Below the pieces are notes generated by a model. The model saw nothing but the letters and a program-made list of their open reading frames with translations, was not told the origin of the DNA and made no database searches. 64,000 bases of DNA from Telopea speciosissima. Taxonomy: Eukaryota > Streptophyta > Magnoliopsida > Proteales > Proteaceae. The stretch is from assembly GCF_018873765.1 (NCBI RefSeq), contig NC_057916.1, positions 10,930,001 to 10,994,000 on the forward strand, written 5' to 3'. Shown here piece by piece: positions 1-12,774 of the stretch (positions within the stretch are counted from its first letter, which is position 1; every line of letters begins with the position of its first letter). The position numbers and the translations under genes were made by a program.

Positions 1-997
1 ATTTCAGTGTAGATGGAAAGAAGACAAGGAAGGGTGTGACAATATCAAATCTAATAAACCAGCAATATAGCAAACAAGGAAAAAGAAGAAGATAGAGGAA
101 GAAGAGGAATTCTGTCTAGGAAAAACAGAATTGGTGAGTATGAACCTCACCTCTTGTCAACTTATATAATGGAAAGATTACAGGCAATAGAGAAGCTAGA
201 AGCTTCCTTTTGGATACAATAAGAAACTAATGTAGACATAAAATTAGAAACGCAATCATCCAGAAGACTAACTGAATGCGAAAATAAATCGGTAACTTTA
301 ACAAAATAGAAGAGTTGTCTGGTAAGGCACCGTCTCAGCATTACCATGACATGTAGCATATTTTTCTAGAACTCAAAAAATTAATCATGCACCCAGAACA
401 ACAATATGGATTTTGTTTTTTTAATTTTTAAATAGAGATAGCTAGTTTGTTAAGGCTCCCTGATTCTTACATTTTTTTGTGAGTAGGAGGTTAGGAGAAC
501 ATATTTTATTATAATCAGGGTCTGCACTTCATTTTTTCTCTTATATTCTCGTATTTTGTGATTTCCATATGACAGTCTACTCTGCAGTGCATGCAACATT
601 AGGGCTACCGCTATCCTTGTGGTTAAACAGTTGGCACTTTGCTTTGCTGGTTTGTATCTTCATGTTCATAGAGGTTGGAATAATGCATGTGTCAATTTGG
701 ATCTTTATGTTTGTGGAGCTTAGATTGACCATCTTGTGCTTTAGTGATTGCCTTATCAAGGAAACTGTAAGAAGGAAAAGTAATGATCTTCTATTGTATT
801 TGCTATTTTTGCACATTATTGGGATCCACTACTGTTGTACATTTTTCTTTAGTAGATTCCTTTCATTTCTCCATGCTGTGACTTTACACTAATATACTTT
901 TGCTTTATAGATTATAATTTTGATTGTTTAATGGTATTATGGGGAATATTCTATATTTCTATTAGTGGATCTGAATGACTTAATTTTTTATCTGTAG

Positions 998-3900
998 GGA
1001 CCTGGTCCTAAAGCTGCAACAGAGCTCATAAAAATTGATGGTGTACTGGATGCAATAATTTGGCACTTGAGGAAAGCGTAAGAATAAGCTGTTTTTATCT
1101 TTTTGGAGTTACTCAGTGTGATTTCTGATTGCTTTAGTTAGTATTAACAGGTGTGAGAACCAATATTACCTTAGGGATTACGAGCACAAGATGGATGAGC
1201 ACTATGAAAGTTTGTGGTTGCTAATTGGTTGTAAAGGGTAAATGGGTTAGAGAATGATCCATGGGCAGAACTGTGATGGTTTAAAAGAAAGAAATACCGT
1301 GGATCCTGTAGTGCTAAGAAGAAAGAACATAGAATACAATGAAATATGGGAAGAACATAATCAGTAGCATAAAATAGCATAAAGTAGAAAAGGTTGACCA
1401 TGGAGTAGAGCCCAAGGTATTGCCAAAGGAAATGAATAATCTTTCTACTCCTTGACCAAAAATCTGAATTACAGTGGCTTCGTGAATCTATGCTACTATA
1501 AATGTCGTTACTTGATTATTAATCAAACTAAGCCTCACAATGCGATTTTAATCACTATTTTGTAGTCCCACTATTAACATTTGAGACTATCAACTTAAGA
1601 AATAGTATCTATAATCAAATGAAACATCCTATAATAGGTTTTAGAACTTGTTCGCAAATTAACATTCTACCAATATTTCATCGCCCCCTCCCCACCCTAC
1701 CCCCCCCCAAAAAAAAAAAACGCATTGTATCTATATTTTACTCATGCCTTTGTTAATATAGTTTGGAATCACTAGAACTTGGTCTTATTGGAAAAGTAAC
1801 TGAATACACTTGCAAATGACACCAAAATTATTTGAAATGAAGAAGTTTTGACCTTTCAAAAATATCCCCAAATAAAATGAAGGAAATAACTCTTGTAATG
1901 ACTAAAAACTCAAAATTAGAATTGACTGCGCAAGTTTAAACATGTTTAACCTCCCTTGAGTTAGATATGGGAATTCCAAAGAGAAAGCATCAATATTTTA
2001 AGCTTAAGATGTACCCGTCAGCTATAGTTGGTGGATATCGTCAACTTCAAATCCTATATTCCTGCATTGCATTGGAGGTGGGGACATTAATTTGTGAAGG
2101 TTAGGGCAAAGAACGTGAACAAAACATGTACATCCAAAAAGAGATGATTTGGTCTAACTACAGAGAAGGGAATGATTTCCAAGAACCACAGATGGCATAC
2201 AATTTATCAAATAACAAGTAGTTAGAATAACATCACCCCTGTAAAACTTTGGAACATGCATATGAAACATTAAAGAGCAAGCGATTTCCAACAAATGCCG
2301 GGTTTTTCTTCTCAGCAACACCATTTTGCTGGGGAGTATAGACACAATTGCTTTGATGTATTGTGCCATGATCAGAACAAAAATTAGATATTTCATGTTG
2401 AGTATACTCTAAAGCATTATCAGAACAAAAATGTTGATTGACACACCAAATTGAGTCTTTATTTCATTATAAAACTGCTTGAAAGTAGAGAAAACTTCAG
2501 ATCGATCCTTTAACAGATATAACTAGCCAATCAGGTCCTTCGACCTTGATTTGAGGCTGATCCAAGCCTCTGATTTTCTGTGGTAAAAAATTTCCCAAAA
2601 TCTGGGTTTTTTAAAAAAAAAAAATCTCAGATTGTGGTTTTATAGAGAGCGGGCCTTGGTGCAATGGTAAGGTTGCTCCATAGTGACCAAGTGGTCACAG
2701 GTTGGAGTCTGGAAACAACCTCTTTGCAAAAGCAGGGGTAAGGCTGCATACATTATGACCCTCCCCAGACCCCACAGTGATGGGAACCTCGTGCACTGGG
2801 TATGTCCCTTTTTTTTTCTTCAGATTTTGGTTTTCTAATTCCTATCTCTTATTCCGCTGTTGGATCATTGCTCTATTGTGCGATTTTCATATACTGTTGG
2901 CATGTTATATCTGTCCCCCCATCAAGTGTTGACTTTGACTTCTATTGAACTGCTATTTCTGGCTAGAATTGGTTGCTTTGTTGGGGGTAGTGCTGCTGGT
3001 CATTCTTCTTAATATTTTTATCTGCTATTGGCTGCTGTGGATGAAGAAGAACAAGAAGAACAGGAAGAAATTACAAGAAAGGACAGACTAAACACATTTA
3101 CAACTAACCCAACCAATGAGAAATACATAACAGAAAACCCCCTGTGCTATTTATTTAACAAATGCCAAGCCCATTACTTGTACTGTACTTCTCTGCTATC
3201 AGCTTCCTCCCAAGAGTCATCATCTTACAACTATTTTTGAAGCTCCATAACCACTCAATGCAGGAAGATTTAGGGTTTTAACCTTGAAACTTGCATGTAG
3301 GCCCCCCCCAATAGTATAGCTAGAAAACAAGAAATTAAAGTGTTTAGAACCGAGAAAGAAAAATAATGGCATAATTAATGAGTATGCAGTACTCTTGGGT
3401 TAGAACCTGTTCAAGTAATGCTGTTAAATCAGATAGTAGAGTTTGGTGATGGAAGGGATCCAGTTCTTTTATTGTGAAGTCACAGCTTAAAGCAATAACT
3501 GGTCAATCTCAGACAGATATCTTTTATCTTTTAATTTTGGCCAATGTTGCCCTACAAGAGTGCCTTTCTTCTTCTTTTTTTGGCGTCTTAATGTGGGCAG
3601 CTTACATGGGAAGCATTTTTCACTGTTGATCGTTTGATTTCCAGGGGATCATGTACTCCCAAATGAATGCTCTTTCTGCCTTAGGGATGCTGTGTCTGTT
3701 CCTCGGCTTTTTATATTCCTGCCCTTTTGCTGGTGACATGTGGGACTCTTCTGTTCCCTAGCCAGTTTCATTGGGTTGCTCAGGAAAACAATTGCTTCAT
3801 TTTCAGCTGTGGAATTCTAAGACTTTAAGGGTTCAGGTAGGAGATTGTGGACTTTAATTCCAAGGGCTGTTATCTGGACTCTGGAGTCCTTCGCTAACAA

Positions 3901-4303
3901 AAATTCATTCGATGTTTCAGAAATACTCTTTCCTATATAACAATGTTACTTGTAAAACAAGTCAAGTTCCTGATTGTCCCTTTCTCTATGAGGTCTGGAT
4001 TTCAACTCTCCTTAACCTCAAAAGCAAAATTTTTATATGAAGATAATGAAAAATATGCACAGAATAACTTGCCAAACTGCAGTTAAAAATGGTGTGATTG
4101 TGTTGTCTTGGATGATACAAACAAACCCATCTGGGTTAAATGCTCGGTGTGGTATAAGCTCGGGTGAGTCAAAGAATGGATGACAGTCCATTCAGTTTGA
4201 TTTGCTATGTTAATATTTTTATGTACTTCTGAGTTTCAGAAAAATTGACTTTGTGTATGAGCATTGATCAGGCGGTGCTTTCTACGTCAAAACATTTAAG
4301 TAG

Positions 4304-4340
<37 letters not shown>

Positions 4341-7300
4341 TCACATTAATCCTAGTCATTTGAGTATTGAATGTTGTAACCAAATTCTTTCTGTATTTGC
4401 ATGATTTGTTTCCAAGGCTCCCTTTATTTCTATCTGAAATATTTTTTCAGGAATTATTTTAAAAGCCAAAGGAAATTGTATAAGAATGTGAAGAGACTAT
4501 CTTACTGAAATGTAATACAAAATTAAAAAAAAAATATTTCCACATCTATTTTGTATAAATGGTTTTATGAGAAAAGTGGTGATGTCCTGGTCAATGATAC
4601 AAATCGCTATTCTTGGAGGTCACTACGCGATCCTATGGTTGGATTTTTTTTTCCTAAAGCAGCCATACCTAAATATGCTTACTTAATGTATAATCAAGAA
4701 GAATTAAAACAACAAATTTTCTTAACTAAGAATTAAAAATTGTCCCATTAGAAGGAGCCTACGGATTTCTCATAAAACGTTCAGCGTTTCCATGAGCATC
4801 TGCAATACCTCACATAAAATTAATTTACTGGTACTGCAGTGATGCTATACTGTAATCCTCTTTTTTTTTGGTGAATAAAATATGATTACCAAAAGCCCCT
4901 CAAAAAAATGAGAGGAGGGGGGGGGGGGGGAGGATACACAGGGGAAAAGAAAAGGAGGGGGGAACTATACAAGCCTCAAGCCTTAAGAGGATATGCAACG
5001 AGGAAAAAAGAGAGAAACATCTAAACCCCAAAATACAACAATGTGCCTGTTCCTTGGGGTGTCAACAAGAGGTCTATGAGGAACCATGTGGAGCTTGGAA
5101 TTAATATCAAAGGAGATGGCTTTCCAAATCATGTCAATAGAATAAGAATTGGAGGTCCATCTTCGGAGATCCATCCAAATGTGGGATATAGCAGCCCCAA
5201 ACACAAGCTTGCCTGCGGTATCACAGATCGAACTGCCTGAAAAAACCCTATCCAACCAAGGCCATTCCCTGTCGAAGGAATAGGTCTCCTATTGCGGGGC
5301 CAAATGGAGTGTAAAGCCCAAATGAAGAGGGCTATGGGGCAGGAGAAAAAAAGGTGATCGACGTCCTCAATGCTATTCCAACAAAGAACACAGGAGGGGG
5401 GGGGGGGGACAGGTGTGTGTCGGTGAAGGAGAAATGCTTTGGTGGGGAGGCAAAGGTTAAGGGTTTTCCAAACATTATAACTATGGTGGGGGATACAACC
5501 TTTGAACCAGGGAACAGGGGGGCATGGGGTCTAACAAAGTCCCAAGTACAGTAGGAGGTAAAAACCCCTTTAGAGGAGGGGAGCTAGGTAATCTTGTCTG
5601 AGAGAGAGGGGGTGGGGGGGGGGGGGAGGGGGGGTTGAGAAACCCAGACTGGGGAGAGATAGGGGGAAAGGGGAGGGGGAACCAAGAGCCTAAGGAGATG
5701 ATTTTGGAGAGGAGGTCAGATTTTGGAATACCAGAACAATAGACTGCATGGGCTCCTAGAAGGTTATAAAGGACTCCTAGGGGATGCCAGAAATCTAACC
5801 AAAGGGAGAGTGAGTTCCCACCAGAGATCACAGAGGAGGTGGCTGAAAGGGCTAAGGGACGGAGAAGAAGGATTTTACGCCAAACCCAGGAGGGGTCAGC
5901 GGGGTGGGGGACAGTCCAGATGGAGTCATGTTTAAGGAGATAGGAGTAGACCCAATTGACTCAGATTGAGTCATGCTTGGTGGAGATTTTCCAGATTAGC
6001 TTGAGGATACCGGCAATATTATAGTCCTGGATCCTGCGAATACCAAGACCTCCTTCAGATTTAGGGAGACAGATGGCTTTCCAGCTAATTGGGTGAAGGA
6101 ATTTAGAAGATTCCTTACCTTTCAAAGAAAGGAGCAGAAGAGAGAGTTCATGGCTTTGATGGTGGATTTTGGAAGCCCATAGATACCACACCAGTTGATG
6201 TAAGATGATTGAAAAACTCTGATCAGCTCAAGCCTGTGATGGCCATTACTCTGCTTCCTATACTGCAATCCTTTTCCAATACATAAAATATATTGTGTGT
6301 ATTTCTTCCTGCAATTTCTCATTGTTACATCTTACTCCTGATATTTCTATAATTGACCATTGACTATGTTATTTGGTCAAATTCAGGGATGAAGAGTTGG
6401 CCACTGAAGTTGCGTGGGTAGTTGTATATCTTTCAGCTCTTTCGAACATTGCTACTGGTATGCTGGTAAAGAGTGATGTTGTTGAACTACTTGTCGGGAA
6501 ACTGGCAACATCGGGCAGTTTACAGTTGCTCATTCCGGTAATAGGCATGGACAAATAAATCAAGTTAGTTTAATGTGTTCATTTTGCTAAAGTTCATGTG
6601 ATGTCCACTATAACTGCTTACAATAAAGCCTGTGACGGCCATTACTCTGCATTCAATTACAATGTTATATGCTTGTCTTAGTCATTGTGAATTCTGGATA
6701 TTGAATTGAGAACCGTGGGCAATGTCATAATGTTAATGGGCATCAATTATTTTCTTTTTCTTCTTGATGATTTCTATGAGTTAACCAGAATCATATTGTA
6801 ACTTCTCCAGCCTTGATACCATGAAATTCCTAGCCATAATTCTCAGCTCATTTCCTGCCTATTGCTGCTTTGACTCGATTTACTGTTTGCTGGTTCCACA
6901 CAATTAAAGACCCTTTCTGTTAGCTTCAGTTGGCACAGAATCTTGATATCTGAGCCAATAGGAGGGTAAATAATAATAAAAATCCCGGACTCCTAAAAAT
7001 TCCCATGATGGCCATAACTTGTCTGGTTTTTATCATGAAACTGTCAGTAACAAATTTGGATTTAATAATGTGCAGATTCTTGACTTATTTAATCTTCAAT
7101 TCTTCAATTAAGATAAGCAGCTAGTAGTCTACAACCAGAGCAGATAGCTACATAAAGGACAACATATGGTACCTAGGTCTTTTATTCCTTTAGTAACCAT
7201 TATTTTTTTTTAATGAAAAACATATTTATATCTTTATAAATTATAACCTGTACATGGATTCTAGGATATGACATTGGAAGAGTATGGACTTGTTAAGTGA

Positions 7301-10300
7301 TTCATCAGAAGAAAATCTTCACTTTGGTCGCCAGAAATAAGAAATATTTGGAGGGGGGGGGAGATTCCTAGTTCCTATTTCTGGCTAGCACGTAGAACTT
7401 TATGAGGTTTGAGAAACTATGGGAGGCATTGTATGTGGCTAAAATATCAAACCAAACTGACGGTTAGATTAGGAGATACGAACATGGACAGAAAATAGAA
7501 ACTAAGAAAAACCAGAAAATAGCAAGTAAAGAGAACTAGCATAACTCTCAATCTACCAGTCCGATGGACACCAAATTAATTGCGAATTGAGTAGCTAGGA
7601 TGGGGATTAACTGATTAACACAGTCAAAATTCCACCCAATCTGACAGCTATATACTCAAAAAACATTGACTGAAAGTCAGACATATATATGCTGTGAAAC
7701 ATTCCTATCGCAAATCTGAAACAGTGCAGGAGAACAATGGAAGATAAAAAGGATTAGAAGAACAATAACAAGGGTTTAAATAAACACAAAAAGAAGTTAG
7801 AAATCACCCAAGAAGAAACTATGGTAGAAAGAAAATAGCTGCTGGAATGTCTGCAGAAAAGAAAAGAAAGAAGAAGAAAACAAAAGAGAAAGATATGGCT
7901 TGGCTTCACCCCCAAAGCCTGCAGGTGGGCTTCTTCACCCTCCCTCCAAAGCTTCATCACTTTGGCTGCAACTGAATCACCACAGTACACTCATCTCACA
8001 TAGAGTTTCTTTTCCAAAACATCAAATCTGTGGGCTAGCTGCCCCTTCCTCTTTATTTATGTTGGACACAATACAAAATTAGTAACCCTTCTATTGTATG
8101 GGGTTACTTGGCTGCCAAGATATTTAGGAAATCTAAAAAGAAGTTTCCTTGCTATTACAAAATTAGAAACTTACAAAAATATAAAGAGACTCTTAGTTGC
8201 TACTACTTTTAATGACTAAGGGCTTATTACTAAAACAAAATAGTAACTAGGAAAGATTGTAGTAACTCCACATGTGGCAGCAACATGTGCCCACATAATC
8301 ATCCAAAATAGAAACTAAGGTTGTTAAAGATTACAACATTATGGGGTTTGTAGTTAACCACGATAGGGGGAGTGTCCCTATCATGGTATATCTTTAGTTT
8401 TCTTTTTTATCTTCCTAGTTAGTCTAGTACTTTATATCTGAAGTTAAGAGTTAGTTAGAGTTAGACTAGGATACTGGGATATCTACTCCTATTGCTGTTA
8501 TGTTTCAGTTTGATTAATATAAATAAGGGGGCTGGCAGTAGACCATTCTAGTCTATCATTCAACCTCCTCTTCTCTCATATCTTCTCTTCTTCCATACTC
8601 TTTCTCTCTCTCTCTCTCTAGTTGCAGGTACTGGTTATAGATTCTGGGTTTTTCACATGGTATCAGAGCCGTAACCAGTACCTGATTCTCTCTGTTATAG
8701 CTGTTTTGAGAGTCGTTTTGTGTTTCTGGTTTGAAGAAGGAAACCCTAGTTCATAAGAGAAGAACTAGGGTTTCATTACTTGTTTTGATGAAAATTTTCT
8801 TTGAAGAATCATACCTGATCGATTGACTCTGCTACTATGAAGTTTTTATTCTGGTTTTGCTACTGCTGTTTTGCTCTCAACATGTCTGCTGGTTGCTATT
8901 GTACATATCTGATGCTACTACTGCTGATTTATATACTGTTTCCTCCTCTGGTTCATGCTGAAGATTTTTTCACTGGAGATTTCTGGAATTCTTTATGGTA
9001 TCAACTGCTTCCTGTTTAGGGTTACTGAACCTGGTGTCGTGGTTAATTGCTGCTGCTATCTGAATTTTTCTTTCCAGTGCTGAAGTTACTATTGATTCTG
9101 GTGTAACTGCTTCTATTTGCTATCGATTCCTTGCTTGCTTGCACTTGGTTCTCCGCCTCTTGGTTCGAAGGTTTGCTGGAGTTCTCCCCTTGCTGCTTCT
9201 TCGTGCTTTCGATTTGCCGAAAATATCCACTCTTCATTCATCTTTATCTTTTTTTTAATCCTGGTTCTTCCACCATAGTCTGCCCAACGCGAGGTTGAAG
9301 AAACCTCACGATTGTTGTTTAATTCCCTTCGTTTAAGCACATCTGGGTTGAAGGGGATTCCAAAACTATGTTAGATAAATAGCTTGCTTGGGAGATCCTG
9401 CATTCTATGGAGCATCAAAATATTACAGAAAGATATCAGAATGCAGAAGCACAACTTGAGTGTCTTTTGACAATTTCGTCCTACCATCATGGAGAAGCTA
9501 ACGATGTAGCTACTCATTTAGCTGCTGAGTCACAGAGATTCATAAATACTAGGTGCCTTAAGGCTCTTATCTTTATTCTTTAGGCAGAATTTTTTTCCTG
9601 GTGGAAGCAATCTTTATGCATAACACATCCAACAGTGTCTGTTGTCAGCGCACTGTTTCCTTTTGTCTACATTTTTTTTTTTTGGGTGGGGTGGGATAGT
9701 GTTCTCTTTAGGTGTCAAGAGATTTTTGGTTTTCTTGTCACCCCCACCCTGGCTTCTTTTTCTCTTGTTTCCTTTTGTTTATATTGTTTTTTGGGTGGTA
9801 GAAGCTGTCTGGTTTTGGGTTTGCTTTTGCTTGTGTTCGTTGTAGCAGGGAGCTGGTGGTGCTTTTGTTTCTCTTTTTGCTATATCGTTTGTTGTTGCTT
9901 ATCTCCCCCCCTCCCCTGCAAAAAAAAAAAAATCATGTGACATGAGTAGGATACCATTCCAAATGTTGCAGAACAAATTGTATAATGAAATAACAGTAAC
10001 ACTGTTTCATTATGTGATACTCTTCCCCCCCACCCACTGCCTGCCCCAACCCAATTTGCATGCAGTATAATTTATGGTTGGCCTGTTGGTAATAAAAATA
10101 AAATATATAGAGTAGTTAATGAATATTCTGTGGACATGGTGGTGGGTGTCATTTTGACTTATTTAGTTTCATTTCAGAAAAGACCTGCATCTGAAATTAT
10201 CCCCTGATAATTCTGTTTTTCCATTTTCTCCCCCTAAAAAAGAAAAGTTAATTCCTTCATTTGTTTTCAAGTAGGTCCTGCGAAGTTTAGGTAATCTTGT

Positions 10301-12774
10301 TTCAGGTGAAAGTTACACAACTAGTGTTGTTCTTGTGGCTGGGCATGCTGTTACAGGTTAGTGAACCACTTCTGCTTGCTTGGATGCAAAACTGTAATTT
10401 TCTTTTAGAAAATGCTATGGAAGTGACTTGACAAATAATTAAATTTTGCAGATAATATGATAACGGCACTGATAAAATGTTTGAGTAGTGAGCATCGGGT
10501 CTTGAAAAAGGTATATTTTTAATCTTTGGCTCTTACACTATTAATTTTGTCGTCCACACTGGCTAAAGTCTTTTGCAAATGATGTAGGAGGCTGCTTGGG
10601 TTCTGTCTAACATAGCAGCTGGTTCCCTTGCACACAAGCGGTTGATATATTCTAGCGAGGCAATTCCATTATTGTTGCATCTTGTTTCAACAGCACCGTT
10701 TGACATAAGAAAGGAGGTAGCATATGCACTAGGCAACCTCTGTGTTGCTCCGCAGGAAGGTGTTGGACAGCCATTTGTGATTTTGGAGCACTTGGTCCCA
10801 CTTGTTGGTAGAGGTTGCCTTCTAGGATTTATTAATTTGGTGAGATCTGCTGATGTTGAGGCTGCAAGACTAGGACTTCAGTTCTTGGAGCTGGTAAGTG
10901 AATCTGCTTTCTCGTCCATCATTTTTTATGTAATATTCTACTTGATAAGATTTTGTGTATTATTTGGCTGGCCTGACTGTTATCATGTTTCTGATCCTTT
11001 GCATTACCATATATTTGTTCTTCTGCCTTCCAGATATTGTGGACCTACATCCATCCCTCATCTTCTAAGCCTTATCCCAATTTTTGGGGTCTGTTATGTT
11101 GAACCCTATTCCTCAATTCTGCCCTATACGGGTGCTAGCCTGTTTTTATAATCCTGGTGCTAGCCTGTTTTTATAATCCTGGTGAATTTTGTCCTGGTGT
11201 GGATCTGACTAAATATTAAGGATGTTTGGCTGGGTTAACTGCTGCTATGCTCTCTGTATGGTGTTTGGCAGCTCTTTACGTGCTTTTAACTCTAGAGTGG
11301 GGCATAGAGATAAAACCCTAATTTGTTGCACGTGGTATTGTTACCCCCACATTGCACCATCTCGTAGCTAAGGCCATCATAAATTTCTACACCACTTGAC
11401 ATATTGTCAACAGAATAATCTAATACACAGCAGTCATGACTGAAAAACTCATGTTTCAAATATGTGGCGAATCATTTATAGTTTTGCCAGTCAATTGTTA
11501 TTTTCTTTGAGGCTCTGTCTGGTTGCAAGTAAATGGAAGGGAAGGGAAATAGAATCAGTTTAAAAGGAAAATGGAAATTTTTGTAATCGTGTGATTGTCT
11601 AACTACCTTAACCTCTTACTAAATATGGTAATCATACTTCTCAGATAGTGTCTTTTATTTTCCTTCTTAAAATCAAGGAATTGGTTTTAAAATGTAGTAA
11701 ATTTTTTAATAACTAGAGTTGGAATGTTTTGGAGTAAGTTACACAATCATGTTAGGCAATGATTACAAAAGTTTTCATTTTGGTTTTAATTTGATTTCAC
11801 TTCCCTTCCCTTTATTTTACTTTGCAGCCAGATGGAACCTAAAGGTTTTTTCCCATTTTCTTAGTGAATATCACCAGCTATATCACTTCACTTCCCCTTG
11901 TTGACATTTGTTTTGCTTCTGTGGTTCTATGAATGTGTAATGGTCCCAGACTGCACTTCTGGTAACAAGCCACATGAATAATTGTTTATTTTCAGAAAAC
12001 ATGGTCTTGTCCAGTGTGTGCATCAGAACAAAACCCAGTCCAAGTTCTAGGTTCTACTACTATCATTTCAAAATCCTATCCAAGTTCTAGGTTTTATTAT
12101 CATTTAAGTTCCTCTGGTTCTATCTATGAAAGGTTACATGTGGTATTAGCTGTGTTGGTCAACTCTGGTTCAACTGGATGGTACTTATGATGCCATGTTG
12201 AAGTTGCAGGGTCAGTCCCATCTTGCATATAGAAGAGTACATATTACATGAAATCCAGATAAAACCTTAGATCAATAACATGAGACTTGCTCTTTTCTTC
12301 CCAGGATCATGAAATAAACAATAGAAGTATTAAGGGCCCTGGTCAATTTTTGTAGTGGAGTACTGTAGAATTTTTCTGAAACTCGGCCAAATTGTAGATA
12401 TGAACCATGCATTTAGTCCTTCATAATATAAAAGCAAAGGTTTATTTCATGCACATAAGACTTGCATTGTCAGTTTAACTGATAACAAAAATTTATAGTG
12501 TTTTGGTGAATGGTTAGTCTAAGATTTGCAATGCAGACACATTGATGACCTGGGACTTCGAGAGCCATTTTGAAGATCTTCCTGAAACACTCTTGAAAAC
12601 TTCATTGTGCAGGTCATGAGGGGGATGCCCAATAGTGAAGGACCAAAGCTTGTTGAGATAGCGGATGGAATCGAAGCTATGGAAAGATTTCAATTTCATG
12701 AAAATGAAGAGCTGAGAAACATGGCAAATGGATTAGTTGATAAGTACTTTGGTGAGAGCTATGGGCTTGATTAG
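998..12774 (+). CDS. IMPA9: Importin subunit alpha-9-like (5'-partial; six exons in window)
   Basis: Nuclear-import adaptor: armadillo (ARM) repeats bind nuclear localisation signals and importin beta carries the complex through the pore. Exons read with matching phases: 998-1077, 6387-6537, 10275-10356, 10452-10510, 10588-10893, 12613-12774 (stop TAG 12772-12774). The joined protein contains the ARM segments LRSLGNLVSGESYTTSV, EAAWVLSNIAAGSLAHKR and IRKEVAYALGNLC and ends FHENEELRNMANGLVDKYFG, the divergent C-terminus I associate with Arabidopsis IMPA-9 rather than classical alphas. The N-terminal IBB domain and first ARM repeats must lie before the window, because exon 998 starts in mid-repeat. 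All splice sites are GT-AG and no internal stop was found. Introns of 5.3 and 3.7 kb are loaded with LINE, SINE and LTR relics. Identity rests on remembered family sequence; the ARM fold itself is clear. Confidence 0.9.
1990..2545 (-). mobile_element. Ty1/Copia fragment, integrase region (fossil)
   Basis: Minus-strand reading shows the Copia integrase core and the conserved stretch after it (for example RHLLEIACSLMFHMHVPKF and ACYLINRMPS-like residues near 2200-2300). No LTRs are visible beside it. It is an old, broken piece inside the first visible IMPA9 intron, opposite in orientation to the host gene. Confidence 0.75.
2642..2819 (+). mobile_element. Au-like tRNA-derived SINE with 15-bp target duplication
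   Basis: A 178-bp element with a tRNA-like 5' part: an A-box-like TGGTGCAATGGTAAGG stretch near 2659 and a B-box-like GGTCACAGGTTGGAGTC near 2692, then a body ending in a T-run. It is flanked by near-identical 15-bp direct repeats, TCAGATTGTGGTTTT (2627-2641) and TCAGATTTTGGTTTT (2820-2834), one mismatch, as expected of target-primed insertion. Length and wording resemble the Au SINE family known across angiosperms; the family name is from memory. It lies in an IMPA9 intron in sense orientation. Confidence 0.75.
4307..4334. repeat. (AT)n microsatellite
   Basis: About fourteen uninterrupted AT dinucleotides within an IMPA9 intron. Confidence 0.9.
4860..6257 (-). mobile_element. 5'-truncated L1-type LINE with 15-bp target duplication
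   Basis: Minus-strand remains of a plant L1 reverse-transcriptase ORF. Near 6190-5961 the thumb region reads WKAICLPKSEGGLGIRRIQD. Further downstream is the C-terminal zinc-binding block (a CxxC...HLFFSC-like pattern near 5390-5320). The 3' end abuts a T-run on the plus strand (4861-4869), which is the LINE poly(A). Flanks CTATACTGTAATCCT (4845-4859) and CTATACTGCAATCCT (6258-6272) match 14 of 15 and mark the insertion. The ORF is frame-broken and contains long G/C runs, so the copy is dead. No RNase H domain follows the zinc block. It sits about 130 bp from an IMPA9 exon. Confidence 0.85.
8373..9330 (+). mobile_element. Ty1/Copia LTR plus internal leader (fossil)
   Basis: An LTR of about 285 bp (8373-8657) begins TGTCCC and ends CACA. 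It is followed at once by TGGTATCAGAGCC, the usual Copia primer-binding site complementary to initiator tRNA-Met. A TATA-like ATATAAATAAGG lies near 8517. Leader sequence continues to roughly 9330 with no recognisable pol. A purine-rich stretch directly precedes the LTR. Broken remnant in the second visible IMPA9 intron. Confidence 0.7.
9336..9556 (+). mobile_element. LINE-derived RNase H fragment
   Basis: Plus-strand reading gives HIWVEGDSKTML, then a helix-rich stretch, then HHGEANDVATHLAAES. This matches the RNase H-like domain at the end of plant L1 ORF2, with the EGDS acidic strand and the HxxxANxxA motif. One in-frame stop interrupts it. No poly(A) or target duplication could be seen, so the ends are approximate. 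Confidence 0.55.

Noticed and set aside
569-892. 107-codon plus-strand ORF near the window start
   Set aside because: Lies in the IMPA9 intron, has hydrophobic low-complexity content and no family resemblance; the preceding IMPA9 exon is not found here.
5481-5831. 116-codon Pro-rich minus-strand ORF
   Set aside because: It is LINE sequence read partly through G/C homopolymer runs, not a host gene.
9635-9940. Phe/Leu/Cys-rich 101-codon ORF in an intron
   Set aside because: Composition follows a T-rich strand; no signal of selection or family match.
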